64,000 nt of DNA from Ardenticatenales bacterium. GTDB lineage: Bacteria; Chloroflexota; Anaerolineae; Epilineales; Epilineaceae. The stretch covers positions 82,672 to 146,671 of the forward strand of contig JADYYS010000050.1 in the NCBI GenBank assembly GCA_020853525.1, in the 5' to 3' direction. Of this stretch, positions 27,526 through 35,947 are shown piece after piece. The first letter of the stretch is position 1. Every line of letters begins with the position of its first letter. The notes below the pieces were generated by a model. That model searched no databases, was not told where the DNA came from, and saw only the letters and a program-made list of their open reading frames with translations. Both the position numbers and the translations under genes were made by a program.

Positions 27526-29757
27526 ATGATCCTTCGCCACCTGATCCAGCGCCGGCTGCGCAGCGCGCTGACCGTGCTCGGCGTCGCGCTCGGCATCGCC
27601 GCCATCGTCGTGCTCACGGCGGTGGCCGGCGGATTGGCCAGCGGCATCGGTGACCTGTTCGGCGGCTCGGATGCCGACCTCACCGTCACGCAGGCCGAGG
27701 CGTACGACCCGTTTATCAGCAGCCTGGATGAGCAGGACGGCGAGATCATCCGGGCGCAGCCTCAGGTCGCGGATGTGGCGGGCATCCTCTACAGCGCCAT
27801 TCCGCTGGGCGATATCCCGTTCTTCGTCGTCTTCGGCTACGAGCCGGATCGTTACGCGATCGGCCACTTCAAGGTGACCGAGGGTCGCACGCTGTCGGAC
27901 GATCGCGAGATCGTGCTCGGCAAGGGTGCGGCGCGGAACCTGAAGCTGGGTGTCGGCGACACGCTGCGGATCGCCGACAATGCGTTCCGGATCGTCGGCG
28001 TCTTCGAGACGGGCCAGTCGTTCGAGGAGGCGGGCGGCGTCATGACGCTGTCCGACGCCCAGGCCCTGTTCAAGCGGCCGCGCCAGGTGAACCTGTTCCA
28101 GGTCAAGCTGCGCGCGCCCGACCAGGCCGCGGCGCTCCGCGACCGGCTGGCGGACCGCATGCCGCAGGCGCAGATCACGCTCGGGACCGGCGCCGGTCAG
28201 CGCCTGGAGATCTACGCGATGCTCGAGGCGTTCGCGCTGATGATCGGGCTCGTCGCGGCGCTCGTCGGCGGGCTGGGCATGATGAACACGATCTTCATGG
28301 GCGTCTTCGAGCGCGTCCGCGACATCGGCGTCCTGCGGGCGCTCGGGTGGCGGCGGCGGCACGTCGTCTGGATGATCGTCGCCGAGGCGCTGCTCCTCAG
28401 CGGCACGGGCGGCGTCCTGGGCTCGCTCTTCGGCTGGCTGCTGCTCGGCGTGCTCAACCGACTGCCCGCGTTCAGCAGCATGATCGTCGCCTCGTTCGCG
28501 CCTTCGACGTTCCTGGAGGCGGGCGTCGTGGCGTTCGGCATGGGGCTCGTCGCCGCCTGGGTTCCCGCCGCCTGGGCCGCCCGCCTGCCGCCCATCGAGG
28601 CGCTGCGCTACGAGGGCGGCGTCGGCGGCGCGCAGCCGCTCGGGGCATGGGCCACGCGGTTGCCGGCCGTGGCGCGCAACCTTCTGCGTCGGCGCGGGCG
28701 GACCGTCCTCACCGCCGGCGGCATCGCGATCGGCGTCATGATCGTCGTGCTGCTCGACGGCCTGACGCAGGGCGTTTCGGCCCAGTTCAACCAGGTGATG
28801 GGCGAGGGGGCGGCCGACCTCGCCATCGCCCAAGCCGACCTGGCCGACCTCAGCTTGAGCACGCTGGACGCCGCGGTCGGCCAGCGCGTAGCGACGATGG
28901 CGGACGTCGAGGCGGTGGCCGGGATGGTCATGGGCTTCGTGAGCACGCCCGAGATGCCGATGCTCATCGTGTTCGGTCTGGAGGCGGACGAGTTCACCGT
29001 CGAGCAGTTCACGGTCGTCGAAGGTCGGCGCCCGTCCGCGCGCGGCGAGGCGATGCTGGGCCGGCCGGCGGCGGAGGGCGCCCGCGCGCAGCTGGGCGAT
29101 GTCGTTCGGATCAGCGGGCGGCCGTTCAAGGTCGTCGGGCTCTACGAGTCCGGCGTCGGCTACCAGGACATGGGCGCCGTCGTCGGCATGCGCGAGGCGC
29201 AGGACATGTTCGAGAAGCCGCGGCAGGTCAGCTTCTATCAGGTCCGCCTGCGCCGGCCCGAAGCGGCCGCGACCGTGATGGCCGAGATCGAGCGGCGCTT
29301 CCCGGAGACGGCCGTCTCGCGCTCGTCCGAGCTCGTCGACGACACCGCCGACTTCCAGCGCCTGGACACGATCATGACCGCCCTGTCGTCCATCGCCGTC
29401 ATCGTCGGCAGCGTGGGGGTCGTGAACACGATCCTCATGAGCGTGCTCGAGCGCACCCGCGAGATCGGCGTGCTGCGGGCGGTCGGCTGGCGGCGGCGGC
29501 GCGTCATCGGCCAGATCGCCGCGGAGTCGCTGCTGCTCGGTGCGTTCGGCGGTGCGATCGGCACGGTCCTCGGCATGATCCTGCTGGCGCTGATCACCCT
29601 CGTGCCGACGCTCGGTGCCCTCCTCGCCGGTGCCTACACGCCGAGCGTGTTCGTCAAGGCGGCCGTCGTCTCGCTCGGGCTCGGAGCCTTGGGGAGCGTG
29701 TATCCGGCGTGGCGGGCGAGCCGGATCGCGCCGGCGGAGGCGCTGCGGTATGAGTGA
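27526..29757 (+). CDS. ABC transporter permease, two fused FtsX/MacB-PCD units
   Basis: A 743-residue membrane protein made of two homologous halves. Each half has an N-terminal TM helix (RRLRSALTVLGVALGIAAIVVL; RRRGRTVLTAGGIAIGVMIVVLL), a large outside MacB-type periplasmic core domain, and three C-terminal TM helices with the FtsX motif (NTIFMGVFERVRDIGVLRALGWRRR; NTILMSVLERTREIGVLRAVGWRRR). Such fusions act as a single-chain dimer in lipoprotein/macrolide/peptide-export ABC systems. With the HlyD adaptor and ATPase downstream it forms one export complex. The ATG at 27526 has GGAGTGG upstream; the frame is open to 27484. Confidence 0.88.
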   Translation: MILRHLIQRRLRSALTVLGVALGIAAIVVLTAVAGGLASGIGDLFGGSDADLTVTQAEAYDPFISSLDEQDGEIIRAQPQVADVAGILYSAIPLGDIPFFVVFGYEPDRYAIGHFKVTEGRTLSDDREIVLGKGAARNLKLGVGDTLRIADNAFRIVGVFETGQSFEEAGGVMTLSDAQALFKRPRQVNLFQVKLRAPDQAAALRDRLADRMPQAQITLGTGAGQRLEIYAMLEAFALMIGLVAALVGGLGMMNTIFMGVFERVRDIGVLRALGWRRRHVVWMIVAEALLLSGTGGVLGSLFGWLLLGVLNRLPAFSSMIVASFAPSTFLEAGVVAFGMGLVAAWVPAAWAARLPPIEALRYEGGVGGAQPLGAWATRLPAVARNLLRRRGRTVLTAGGIAIGVMIVVLLDGLTQGVSAQFNQVMGEGAADLAIAQADLADLSLSTLDAAVGQRVATMADVEAVAGMVMGFVSTPEMPMLIVFGLEADEFTVEQFTVVEGRRPSARGEAMLGRPAAEGARAQLGDVVRISGRPFKVVGLYESGVGYQDMGAVVGMREAQDMFEKPRQVSFYQVRLRRPEAAATVMAEIERRFPETAVSRSSELVDDTADFQRLDTIMTALSSIAVIVGSVGVVNTILMSVLERTREIGVLRAVGWRRRRVIGQIAAESLLLGAFGGAIGTVLGMILLALITLVPTLGALLAGAYTPSVFVKAAVVSLGLGALGSVYPAWRASRIAPAEALRYE

Positions 29758-29777
29758 GGGGCGAATGAACGTGGAAC

Positions 29778-29918
29778 GGGCAGCTGAAGCTTGCCCGCTG
29801 AGGGCCGTTGGCCATGGCGCCCGCCTGCGCGGGCGCCCAGCAAGTCGGAGGCGCCCGCGCAGGCGGGCGCCATGGCGGCCCGTCAGGGTCGCCTCCAGCG
29901 GGCCAGCCTCAGCTGCCC
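29778..29918. repeat. Large nested foldback element
   Basis: A perfect 27-bp inverted repeat (29811-29837 and 29850-29876, 12-nt loop) is enclosed by a second pair of 23-bp arms (29778-29800 and 29896-29918, about 2 mismatches). It lies between the permease stop and the adaptor start. Its layout (short CTGAAGC hairpin, CGCTGAGGG box, central GCGCC…GGCGC stems) resembles the element at 48717-48893. Confidence 0.85.
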
Positions 29919-29946
29919 GCTACATCGACGTACGGGAGATCGACCG

Positions 29947-31206
29947 ATGACCGTTTTCCTCGACAAGCGCTACCACCCGTGGTGGATCGCCGCCGCCGCC
30001 GTCGCGCTGATCGCCGTCCTCTTCTCCGGCGGCCGCGCCTGGCAGGCCGCCCGCGCGCCGGCGCCGACGCCCACGCCGGACACCGCCGTGGACACCGTCG
30101 TCTGGGCATCGGGCAAGGTCGTGCCGGTGCGCCGGGCGACGCTTTCGTTCGGGACGGCCGGCCGGCTCGTGGGCTTCAGCGTGATGGAGGGCGACACGAT
30201 CACGGCCGGCGATCCGGTGGCGTTCCTGGATGCGCCCGAGCTTGAGGCGCAGCTGGCGCAGGCCGAGGCCGGGCTCGCGCTGGCCGAAGCGCAGCGCGAC
30301 CTCGTCCGCGCCGGCGCCGCGCCGGAGGACGTCGCCGTCGCCGAGGCCGCCGTACAGGCGGCGCAGGCGCAGCTGGCGGCGGCCGGTGCGGCGGGCGATC
30401 AGGCCGGCGCGGCGCTGCAGCGCGTATCGTCGGGGGCCGACACCGAGCACGCGTTGGCGCGCATCGCTCTCGACCAGGCCAAGGACGAGCTGTACGGCGC
30501 GCAGTCGCGGCGCGACACGATCGGCGGCCAGCACGACCGCAAGGAGGTCGGCCAGCCCGAGTTCGACACCGCCAAGGCGGGCGTCCTCGTGGCAGCCGAC
30601 GGTGTCCGCGCCGCCGAGGCCCGCCTGGCGGCGCTGGACGGCGGCGCCACCGACGCCACCCGCGCCGAGGCGCAGGCCGCCGCCCGCCGCGCCCGCGCCG
30701 AGGCCGAGATGGCGCGGGCGGCGCTGCGGCAGGCGGAGCTGAGGGCGAACCAGCTCAAGGCGGGCGCCCGGCCCGAGCAGCTGGCCGTGGCGGACGCCGA
30801 GGTCGCGCGGGCGCGGGCCGCGCTCGAGGCGGCCCGCGCCGTCCAGGCGCAGACGCTCCTGCCCGCGCCGTTCGACGGCACCGTCGGCGCGTTGTTGTTC
30901 CAGCCGGGCGAGCGCGTCCTGCCCGGCCAGGCCGTGGCGATCATCGGCGGCCTCGACGCGCTGCGGATCGAGACGACGGACCTGCGCGAAACGGATGTGG
31001 CGCGCGTCGCCGTCGGCCAGAAGGTCGACGTGACGTTCGACAGCCTGCCGGATGTCCGCCTTGCCGGCCGCGTCGACTACCTGGCGCCGATGGCCGCGAC
31101 GGGCCAGGGCGGCACGAGCTACGCCGCCTGGGTCGCCCTAGATCGACCCGATCCGCGGGTGCGCTGGGGCATGACGGCGTTCGTGAACATCCAGGTTGCA
31201 CCGTGA
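29947..31206 (+). CDS. HlyD/MacA-type efflux adaptor (membrane fusion protein)
   Basis: A 419-residue protein with one N-terminal anchor (WWIAAAAVALIAVLF), a lipoyl/biotinyl half-motif (GRLVGFSVMEGDTITAGDPVAFLDAPEL), a long Ala/Glu-rich helical hairpin (about residues 100-300) and a beta-barrel region (LPAPFDGTVGALLFQPGERVLPGQAVAIIGG…TTDLRETDVARVAVGQKVDV). It links the permease to the outside. ATG 29947 is 28 nt after the foldback element; a longer frame translates through that element and has no homology. Its stop overlaps the ATPase start. Confidence 0.87.
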   Translation: MTVFLDKRYHPWWIAAAAVALIAVLFSGGRAWQAARAPAPTPTPDTAVDTVVWASGKVVPVRRATLSFGTAGRLVGFSVMEGDTITAGDPVAFLDAPELEAQLAQAEAGLALAEAQRDLVRAGAAPEDVAVAEAAVQAAQAQLAAAGAAGDQAGAALQRVSSGADTEHALARIALDQAKDELYGAQSRRDTIGGQHDRKEVGQPEFDTAKAGVLVAADGVRAAEARLAALDGGATDATRAEAQAAARRARAEAEMARAALRQAELRANQLKAGARPEQLAVADAEVARARAALEAARAVQAQTLLPAPFDGTVGALLFQPGERVLPGQAVAIIGGLDALRIETTDLRETDVARVAVGQKVDVTFDSLPDVRLAGRVDYLAPMAATGQGGTSYAAWVALDRPDPRVRWGMTAFVNIQVAP

Positions 31207-32045
31207 CGATGCCCGAAGACGCCCCGTCCTGGGTCGTCGAGGCCGTCGGCCTGACGCGCGTCTTTCCCGACGCGGTGGCCGTGCGCGCCCTGGACGGGGT
31301 CGACGTCCGGATCGCACGCGGCGAGTTCGTGGCGATCATGGGGCCGTCGGGCAGCGGCAAGTCGACGCTGCTGCACCTCGTGGGCGCGCTCGACCGGCCG
31401 ACGGACGGCGTGATCCGCGTCGATGGTCAGGACTTGGCCGCGGTCGACGATCTCGATCGCTTTCGAGCGCGCTCGATCGGCTTCATCTTCCAGATGCACA
31501 ACCTGCTGCCGACACTCACCGCCGCCGAGAACGTCGCCGTCCCGATGCAGGGGATCGGCGTGCCGGCCGCGACCCGGCGAACGCGGTCGCTCGAGCTGCT
31601 GGACTCCCTCGGCCTCGCGCACCTGGCGCACCGGCTGCCGAACCAGCTCTCGGGCGGCCAGCGCCAGCGCGTGGCGGTGGCACGGGCGCTGGCCAACGAC
31701 CCATCGCTCATCCTGGCCGACGAGCCGACGGGCAACCTGGACTCGACGTCCGGCGGCGAGGTCGTGAAGCGGTTCCAGAGCCTGGCCCACGAGCACGGCA
31801 AGACGATCGTCCTCGTGACGCACGACCCCGTGGTGGCGCTGGCGGCGGGCCGGATCATCTCGCTGCGCGATGGGCGGATCGACCAGGACGAGCAGGTAGA
31901 CGAGGCGTACGTCAACCAGTTGAACGCGCTGCGCCCGACACCGCTGGGCCGGCTGCTGTTCGGCGAGCGGCCGGTGGCCGGTTCGGAGGCCGAGCCGGAT
32001 CAGCCTGCCCAACCTGCACAGCCTGCCCAGCGGCGTGGATCGTAG
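31203..32045 (+). CDS. ABC transporter ATP-binding protein (LolD/MacB type)
   Basis: A 280-residue ATPase: Walker A GPSGSGKST, Q-loop FIFQMHNLLPTLTAAENV, signature LSGGQRQRVAVARAL, Walker B LILADEPTGNLDS and switch H in LVTHD. It energises the double permease encoded upstream. The GTG start overlaps the adaptor stop (GTGA); ATG 31209 is an alternative. A C-terminal tail of about 40 residues ends in a PAQPAQPAQ repeat. The stop codon lies in the left arm of a bidirectional hairpin. Confidence 0.9.
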   Translation: MTMPEDAPSWVVEAVGLTRVFPDAVAVRALDGVDVRIARGEFVAIMGPSGSGKSTLLHLVGALDRPTDGVIRVDGQDLAAVDDLDRFRARSIGFIFQMHNLLPTLTAAENVAVPMQGIGVPAATRRTRSLELLDSLGLAHLAHRLPNQLSGGQRQRVAVARALANDPSLILADEPTGNLDSTSGGEVVKRFQSLAHEHGKTIVLVTHDPVVALAAGRIISLRDGRIDQDEQVDEAYVNQLNALRPTPLGRLLFGERPVAGSEAEPDQPAQPAQPAQRRGS

Positions 32046-32080
32046 CGGTTGGAGGCCCCTCGGCGGGAGGGGTGCCGCTA
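32043..32080. terminator. Bidirectional terminator between convergent genes
   Basis: TAGCGG/CCGCTA outer arms and CCCCTC/GAGGGG inner arms form one hairpin. The outer arms are the stop codons of the ABC ATPase (plus) and of the YeaQ-like gene (minus). Confidence 0.55.
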
Positions 32081-32341
32081 TCTGGCGCGGCGGATGAGGC
32101 GCAGGATCACCAGCAGCACGATGGCGCCGAGCGTGGCGATGAGGATCGTACCGACGATGCCGGCGGGCAGCGGCAGCTTCAGCATCGGCTGCAGCCAATT
32201 GCCGATGAACGCCCCGACGATGCCGATGATGATCGTCTCGAGCAGCCCGCCGGCGTAGCCGCCGACGACGGCCTTGCCGAGCCAGCCGGCGACGGCGCCG
32301 ACCAAGATCAGGACGATCCAGGACTGAATCTGCGGATCCAT
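32078..32341 (-). CDS. GlsB/YeaQ/YmgE family membrane protein
   Basis: An 87-residue, almost entirely hydrophobic protein with three membrane segments (IQSWIVLILVGAVAGWLGKAVV, GLLETIIIGIVGAFIGNWL, AGIVGTILIATLGAIVLLVILRLI). The G-W-L-G, G-D/E-I-I-I-G-I-V-G-A-x-I-G pattern is that of the transglycosylase-associated (PF04226) family, often stress-induced. The molecular role is unknown. It ends against the ABC operon with a shared hairpin. Confidence 0.85.
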   Translation of the reverse strand: MDPQIQSWIVLILVGAVAGWLGKAVVGGYAGGLLETIIIGIVGAFIGNWLQPMLKLPLPAGIVGTILIATLGAIVLLVILRLIRRAR

Positions 32342-32584
32342 GGCCTACCTCCCGATGTGCGGTTGACGTGGCGGCCAGCTGCGGCCGGCCGCCGGACGGC
32401 ACGATACCACCGGCCGATACGCCGCGCCAGCGCCGCGGCGGCGTCGAAGCTGCCCATGACCGCCGGGACGGCCCGGAGTCCCTTGTTGGGCGGGGGGCGT
32501 ATCCCTACAATCGACCCAGCGATTCGATCGTTCGGTCAGACGTTCGCCCCAACTGCCCGTCTCGTGACAGACGCGGAGTGCCCG

Positions 32585-33163
32585 ATGGCCATGGCAGCCA
32601 CGCGCACCTACACCCCGGACGAATACCTCGCGATCGAGCGCGCGGCCGCGCACAGGAGCGAGTTTCTCGACGGGCGGATCGTGGCGATGTCCGGCGGCAG
32701 CCGGAACCACAGCCTGATCGCCGCCCAGCTGATCCGCCTGCTCGGCAACCAGATGGACGGTCGACCGTGCGAAGTGCACGGTAGCGACATGCGGGTCAAG
32801 GTCGCCGACCAAGGGCTGTACACCTATCCGGACGTCACGGCGATCTGCGGCGAACCGCAGTTCGAGGACGCGCACGGCGACACGTTGCTCAACCCGACCG
32901 TGATCTTCGAGGTGCTCTCGCCCACCACCGAGGCCTATGACCGCGGCGAGAAGTTCGCGCGCTACCGGCGGTTGCCGTCGCTCACGGACTACGTGCTCGT
33001 GGCGCAGGACCGCCCGCGCATCGAACGGTTCACGCGCGACGGTGACGACTGGGTGCTGACGGCCTTCGACGGGCTTGAGGCGACGGTCGCGCTCGCGTCC
33101 ATCGGCTGCGGTGTGGGGTTGGGCGATGTGTACGCGAAGGTGCGTTGGGGAGCGGAGCGATGA
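32585..33163 (+). CDS. Uma2 (DUF820) family putative endonuclease, copy 1
   Basis: A 192-residue protein: TYTPDEYLAIERAAAHRSEFLDGRIVAMSGGSRNHSLIA at the start, then the PD-(D/E)XK-like core YPDVTAICGEPQF…NPTVIFEVLSPTTEAYDRGEKFARYRRLPSLTDYVLVAQDRPRIERF. Uma2 proteins are abundant in cyanobacteria and Chloroflexota. Nuclease activity is predicted from fold, and cellular roles are unclear. CGGAG precedes the ATG. The 243 bp upstream shows no other gene. Two further Uma2 proteins occur at 37716 and 48961. Confidence 0.87.
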   Translation: MAMAATRTYTPDEYLAIERAAAHRSEFLDGRIVAMSGGSRNHSLIAAQLIRLLGNQMDGRPCEVHGSDMRVKVADQGLYTYPDVTAICGEPQFEDAHGDTLLNPTVIFEVLSPTTEAYDRGEKFARYRRLPSLTDYVLVAQDRPRIERFTRDGDDWVLTAFDGLEATVALASIGCGVGLGDVYAKVRWGAER

Positions 33164-33240
33164 GCGACGGCAATTCGCTTGAGCCATCGTTGCCCTGGAC
33201 GCCGCGGCTGACTGGCACCCAAGACCCGGCCGTGAGTCGC

Positions 33241-33576
33241 CTAGCCGATGCACGCCTTGATCATCGCCAGAACGTCATCGACGAACGCCGTCGGCGCTGC
33301 CTCGACGAACCGCGCGCCGCGCCGCGCGTGATCGAGTGACTTCACCTGCTCGACCATCACGAAGCCGGTGAGCGACGATGACTCGGGCACGGCGAGATGA
33401 AACGGGAACCGCCGGTCCGTGTTCGTGATCGGACAGACGATGGCCAGCCCGGTGTGTTGGTTGAACAGGTCGTTGCTGATGACCAGCGCCGGCCGATGCC
33501 CGCGTTGCTCGTGTCCGGCTTGCGAGTCGAACGACAGCGTGATGAAGTCGCCTTTCCGCGGGACGTACGGCGGCAC
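33241..33576 (-). CDS. mazF: MazF/PemK-type endoribonuclease toxin
   Basis: A 111-residue toxin. VPRKGDFITLSFDSQAGHEQRGHRPALVISNDLFNQHTGLAIVCPIT is the PemK/MazF beta-barrel start with the catalytic Arg/Thr region, and FVMVEQVKSLDHARRGARFVE the conserved C-terminal part. It would cut mRNA when free of antitoxin. The GTG start (33574-33576) directly follows the antitoxin stop codon with no gap; the GAGGAG in the antitoxin end serves as ribosome site. Confidence 0.92.
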   Translation of the reverse strand: MPPYVPRKGDFITLSFDSQAGHEQRGHRPALVISNDLFNQHTGLAIVCPITNTDRRFPFHLAVPESSSLTGFVMVEQVKSLDHARRGARFVEAAPTAFVDDVLAMIKACIG

Positions 33577-33822
33577 CTACCACTCCTCGCGGCCGACCGG
33601 CGGGCCCGCGTCAGCCTCAACGGGGCAATAGCCCTCGGGGATGCGGGCAACCAAGTCAGCGAGGACGTACGGCGGGTGCGCACGCTTCTTCACAACGATC
33701 TGGTGATCGCCCACCACGACCTCGACGTCGTCGCCGACAGCGATATCGGCCAGGTCGAGGATCTGCTTCGAAAGGCGCAGGCCCTGGCTGTTGCCCCATC
33801 TGAGGATGCGGGTCGTGAACAT
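33577..33822 (-). CDS. mazE: MazE-type (AbrB/SpoVT fold) antitoxin
   Basis: An 81-residue antitoxin. TRILRWGNSQGLRLSKQILDLADIAVGDDVEVVVGDHQIVVKK is the swapped-hairpin AbrB/MazE DNA-binding domain; the acidic C-terminal tail (EGYCPVEADAGPP) would wrap MazF. A GAGGAGG ribosome site lies before the ATG at 33822. It is first in the operon, as usual for such pairs. The 140 bp upstream hold the likely promoter, not resolved further. Confidence 0.92.
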   Translation of the reverse strand: MFTTRILRWGNSQGLRLSKQILDLADIAVGDDVEVVVGDHQIVVKKRAHPPYVLADLVARIPEGYCPVEADAGPPVGREEW

Positions 33823-33962
33823 GGCGGCCTCCTCGTACGGATAGCCGAAGGATACACCGCGGGATGATCGGGCGTCAACGGTCCAGTCGGTGGCGGTGAC
33901 GCCGCATCGCTACGCGCGGTTCGGCGCTGAGGCAAGAGAGGGCGTCTCCACGTGTCATCGGG

Positions 33963-34340
33963 TCAGGACGGAGACCGCAAGAACACGACGCGATCCGCCC
34001 AATCATCGCCGCCGCTGGCGTCCCATACCTGCACCAGCGCACGAGCTATGCCGCCCACATCGCTTGGCCGAATGGACTGCCGGTGCACAAAGATCACGCC
34101 GCCGTGGGCGACACCTTGCTCGGTCCACGCCCTGAGCAGCGGCGGGATTGTGCGCAGGTCGAACGTCACGATCGTGATGCCGTCAGCGGCCGCGGCGCGC
34201 AGGATGGCCGCATCGTCGGCCGCAAGGTAATTGCCGGCGCGCCATGTCTGCAGGGCCTGGATCGCGATGGTCGGTCGGGTAGCTTTGACGGCGGTCGCGA
34301 TCGACGGCGAGAGGTGCTCGTCGAGGAGAAAGCTGAGCAT
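33963..34340 (-). CDS. DUF5615 PIN-like toxin
   Basis: A 125-residue protein beginning MLSFLLDEHLSPSIATAV, the DUF5615 signature with the first acidic PIN residues (DEH). It continues with ADDAAILRAAAADGITIVTFDLRTIP (second and third acidic positions) and GVIFVHR. These are putative RNases paired with DUF433-type antitoxins. It lies 12 nt after the preceding antitoxin gene and forms one operon with it. Toxicity is inferred from family and pairing. Confidence 0.85.
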   Translation of the reverse strand: MLSFLLDEHLSPSIATAVKATRPTIAIQALQTWRAGNYLAADDAAILRAAAADGITIVTFDLRTIPPLLRAWTEQGVAHGGVIFVHRQSIRPSDVGGIARALVQVWDASGGDDWADRVVFLRSPS

Positions 34341-34352
34341 GTCAGCGCTCTG

Positions 34353-34796
34353 TCAACGCTGTGGGCGGCGTTCGTCCGGCGACACTTCCATTACCGTTGT
34401 GGCCGGCACTTGTCGCAACAGTTCTGCCCAGCCTACCGCGTCGTTGTCGGCGATGGCCGCCTCGATCTCGCCGGCAAAGGCGGCCGCATAGTTGAGCGCG
34501 GCCTGGACACGGTGTACGGGCCACTCCAAGTGGCCGGCGGTGTCCGGCGCGGACAGGCCATGGTCGCGCGCCACAAGCACCACCTCCCACACGGCCAGGG
34601 TCGAGCCCTGGAGATACGCCTGGCGCCCGACGGGCGAGTCGCGAAAGTCGATGAGCGCAAACTCCGCGCGGCGCAGCGCTTCCTCGATCAGCATCGCACT
34701 CGCCTCGCTGGGGGTGCGCCCGAGGCGGCGGGCGAGGCGCCGCAGACGCTCCACCTGCTCATCGCGCAGCCGCAGGCTGACCACATGTGTCGCCAT
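34353..34796 (-). CDS. Antitoxin with ribbon-helix-helix start and DUF433-like end
   Basis: A 147-residue protein. Residues 4-50 (HVVSLRLRDEQVERLRRLARRLGRTPSEASAMLIEEALRR) form a ribbon-helix-helix DNA-binding domain. The rest (DSPVGRQAYLQGSTLAVWEVVLVARDHGLSAPDTAGHLEWPVHRVQAALNY) resembles DUF433, the usual partner domain of DUF5615. It should neutralise the downstream toxin and repress its own promoter, where a TTACA-A-TGTAA palindrome lies 15-25 nt upstream of the start. Confidence 0.83.
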   Translation of the reverse strand: MATHVVSLRLRDEQVERLRRLARRLGRTPSEASAMLIEEALRRAEFALIDFRDSPVGRQAYLQGSTLAVWEVVLVARDHGLSAPDTAGHLEWPVHRVQAALNYAAAFAGEIEAAIADNDAVGWAELLRQVPATTVMEVSPDERRPQR

Positions 34797-34811
34797 CGCT
34801 TGCCTCCCTGT

Positions 34812-34822
34812 TTACAATGTAA
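34812..34822. promoter_or_regulatory. Palindrome upstream of the RHH antitoxin, candidate operator
   Basis: TTACA and TGTAA arms around one base lie in an AT-rich patch, next to the GGGAGG ribosome site of the antitoxin. A ribbon-helix-helix dimer could bind here for autorepression. Confidence 0.35.
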
Positions 34823-34936
34823 CTGACAGTAGCAGGGCGATGCGTTGCAGACAAGCGCAGCAAAGCCTGCCTGACTGCCATCGAGGCACATCCCTATCTC
34901 CAGATCAAGTGGCTGCCTAGCTGATGCACGCCTCAA

Positions 34937-35947
34937 TCATCGACCGCCGCCCTCCATCGCCACCGGCCACCGACACGCCTCCGCCACCACCCCCGCCGCC
35001 CCCCGCATCGCCCCCCATTCCTCCTCCTCCAACCCCCCGAACGCACCCGGCCCGACAATGTCATACCCCCCCTGCCGCAACCGCACCGGCAGCCCGAGGA
35101 ACGCATCCGCTCCGCCCACGCCCAAGTGCAACGACTCGGCCCACTCGCCCCCGACGCGCACGCCCACCGGACACCGCCGCTCCGCCTCGCCGACCAGGCA
35201 GCGGAAGATCACGTCCGCGCAGTCCGTCACCGCCCACCACGTGCTCGGCTGTGTCCGGCGCACCTGCCAGGCCGCCGTCCGCGTCAGCTCGGCGCACCGT
35301 GTCAGGATGGCCGGGTCGCGGACGACCGCATCGACGTCGCGAATCGGCTTGCCCGCGACGGTCGTGCGGCTGAACACCGGCACCTGCGCGTCGCCGTGCT
35401 CGCCGAGGACCCAGGCGTCGACGGCGGCGGGGGCGACGCCGAGCGCTTCGCCGAGGTAGTAGGCGAGACGCGCGGCCTCGAGCAGCGTGCCGGTGCTGAT
35501 GACCTGCGCCGCGTCGATGCCGCTGGCCTGCCAGGCGTGCCAGGCGATGACGTCGACCGGGTTCGTGATGACGATGATGAACGGTTCGTGGCTGAACTGG
35601 GCCGCGCCGAAGATCGTGCGGGTGAGCGCCGCGTTCGCGTCGGCCACGACGTGGCGGCTCACGCCGACCGGGTTGCTGGCGCCGGCGGCGTGGAAGACGA
35701 CGCGCGCGGCGCGGAACGCGTCGGCGTCGTTCCAGCGCAGGCGGTGGGCGGGGTGGAAGGCGGCCGTGTGCGCCAGGTCGAGGAACGCGCCGCGGTGGGC
35801 GTCGCTCGGGACGACGACGTTGATGTCGAGGGGGCGCGCGGTGTGCGCGAGCAGCCGGCCGACGACCGCCGCGCCCACCCAGCCGAGGCCGAGGACGCTG
35901 ACCGGGAGCCGCCCGTCCGGCGCGAGCGCGTCGTCAGGCCAGGCCAA
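34937..35947 (-). CDS. Divergent lactate/malate dehydrogenase-like protein
   Basis: A 336-residue member of the LDH/MDH fold: VLGLGWVGAAVVGRLLA is the NAD loop, ITNPVDVIAW the NPVD motif, VLGEHGDAQVPVFS carries the catalytic His. The specificity loop reads AGASNPVGVSR where LDH has AGxxQxPGxxR, so Asn replaces the substrate-selecting Gln/Arg. The catalytic Asp of LDxAR is Glu (LLEAARLAYYLGE). Product choice is therefore uncertain. The last about 50 residues are Gly/Glu-rich. The likely start is a TTG at 35947 inside lhgO, so the two genes are coupled. Confidence 0.78.
   Translation of the reverse strand: MAWPDDALAPDGRLPVSVLGLGWVGAAVVGRLLAHTARPLDINVVVPSDAHRGAFLDLAHTAAFHPAHRLRWNDADAFRAARVVFHAAGASNPVGVSRHVVADANAALTRTIFGAAQFSHEPFIIVITNPVDVIAWHAWQASGIDAAQVISTGTLLEAARLAYYLGEALGVAPAAVDAWVLGEHGDAQVPVFSRTTVAGKPIRDVDAVVRDPAILTRCAELTRTAAWQVRRTQPSTWWAVTDCADVIFRCLVGEAERRCPVGVRVGGEWAESLHLGVGGADAFLGLPVRLRQGGYDIVGPGAFGGLEEEEWGAMRGAAGVVAEACRWPVAMEGGGR

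Noticed and set aside
33160-33339. Small plus-strand frame starting at the Uma2 stop codon
   Set aside because: It runs antisense into mazF, lacks a ribosome site and resembles nothing known.
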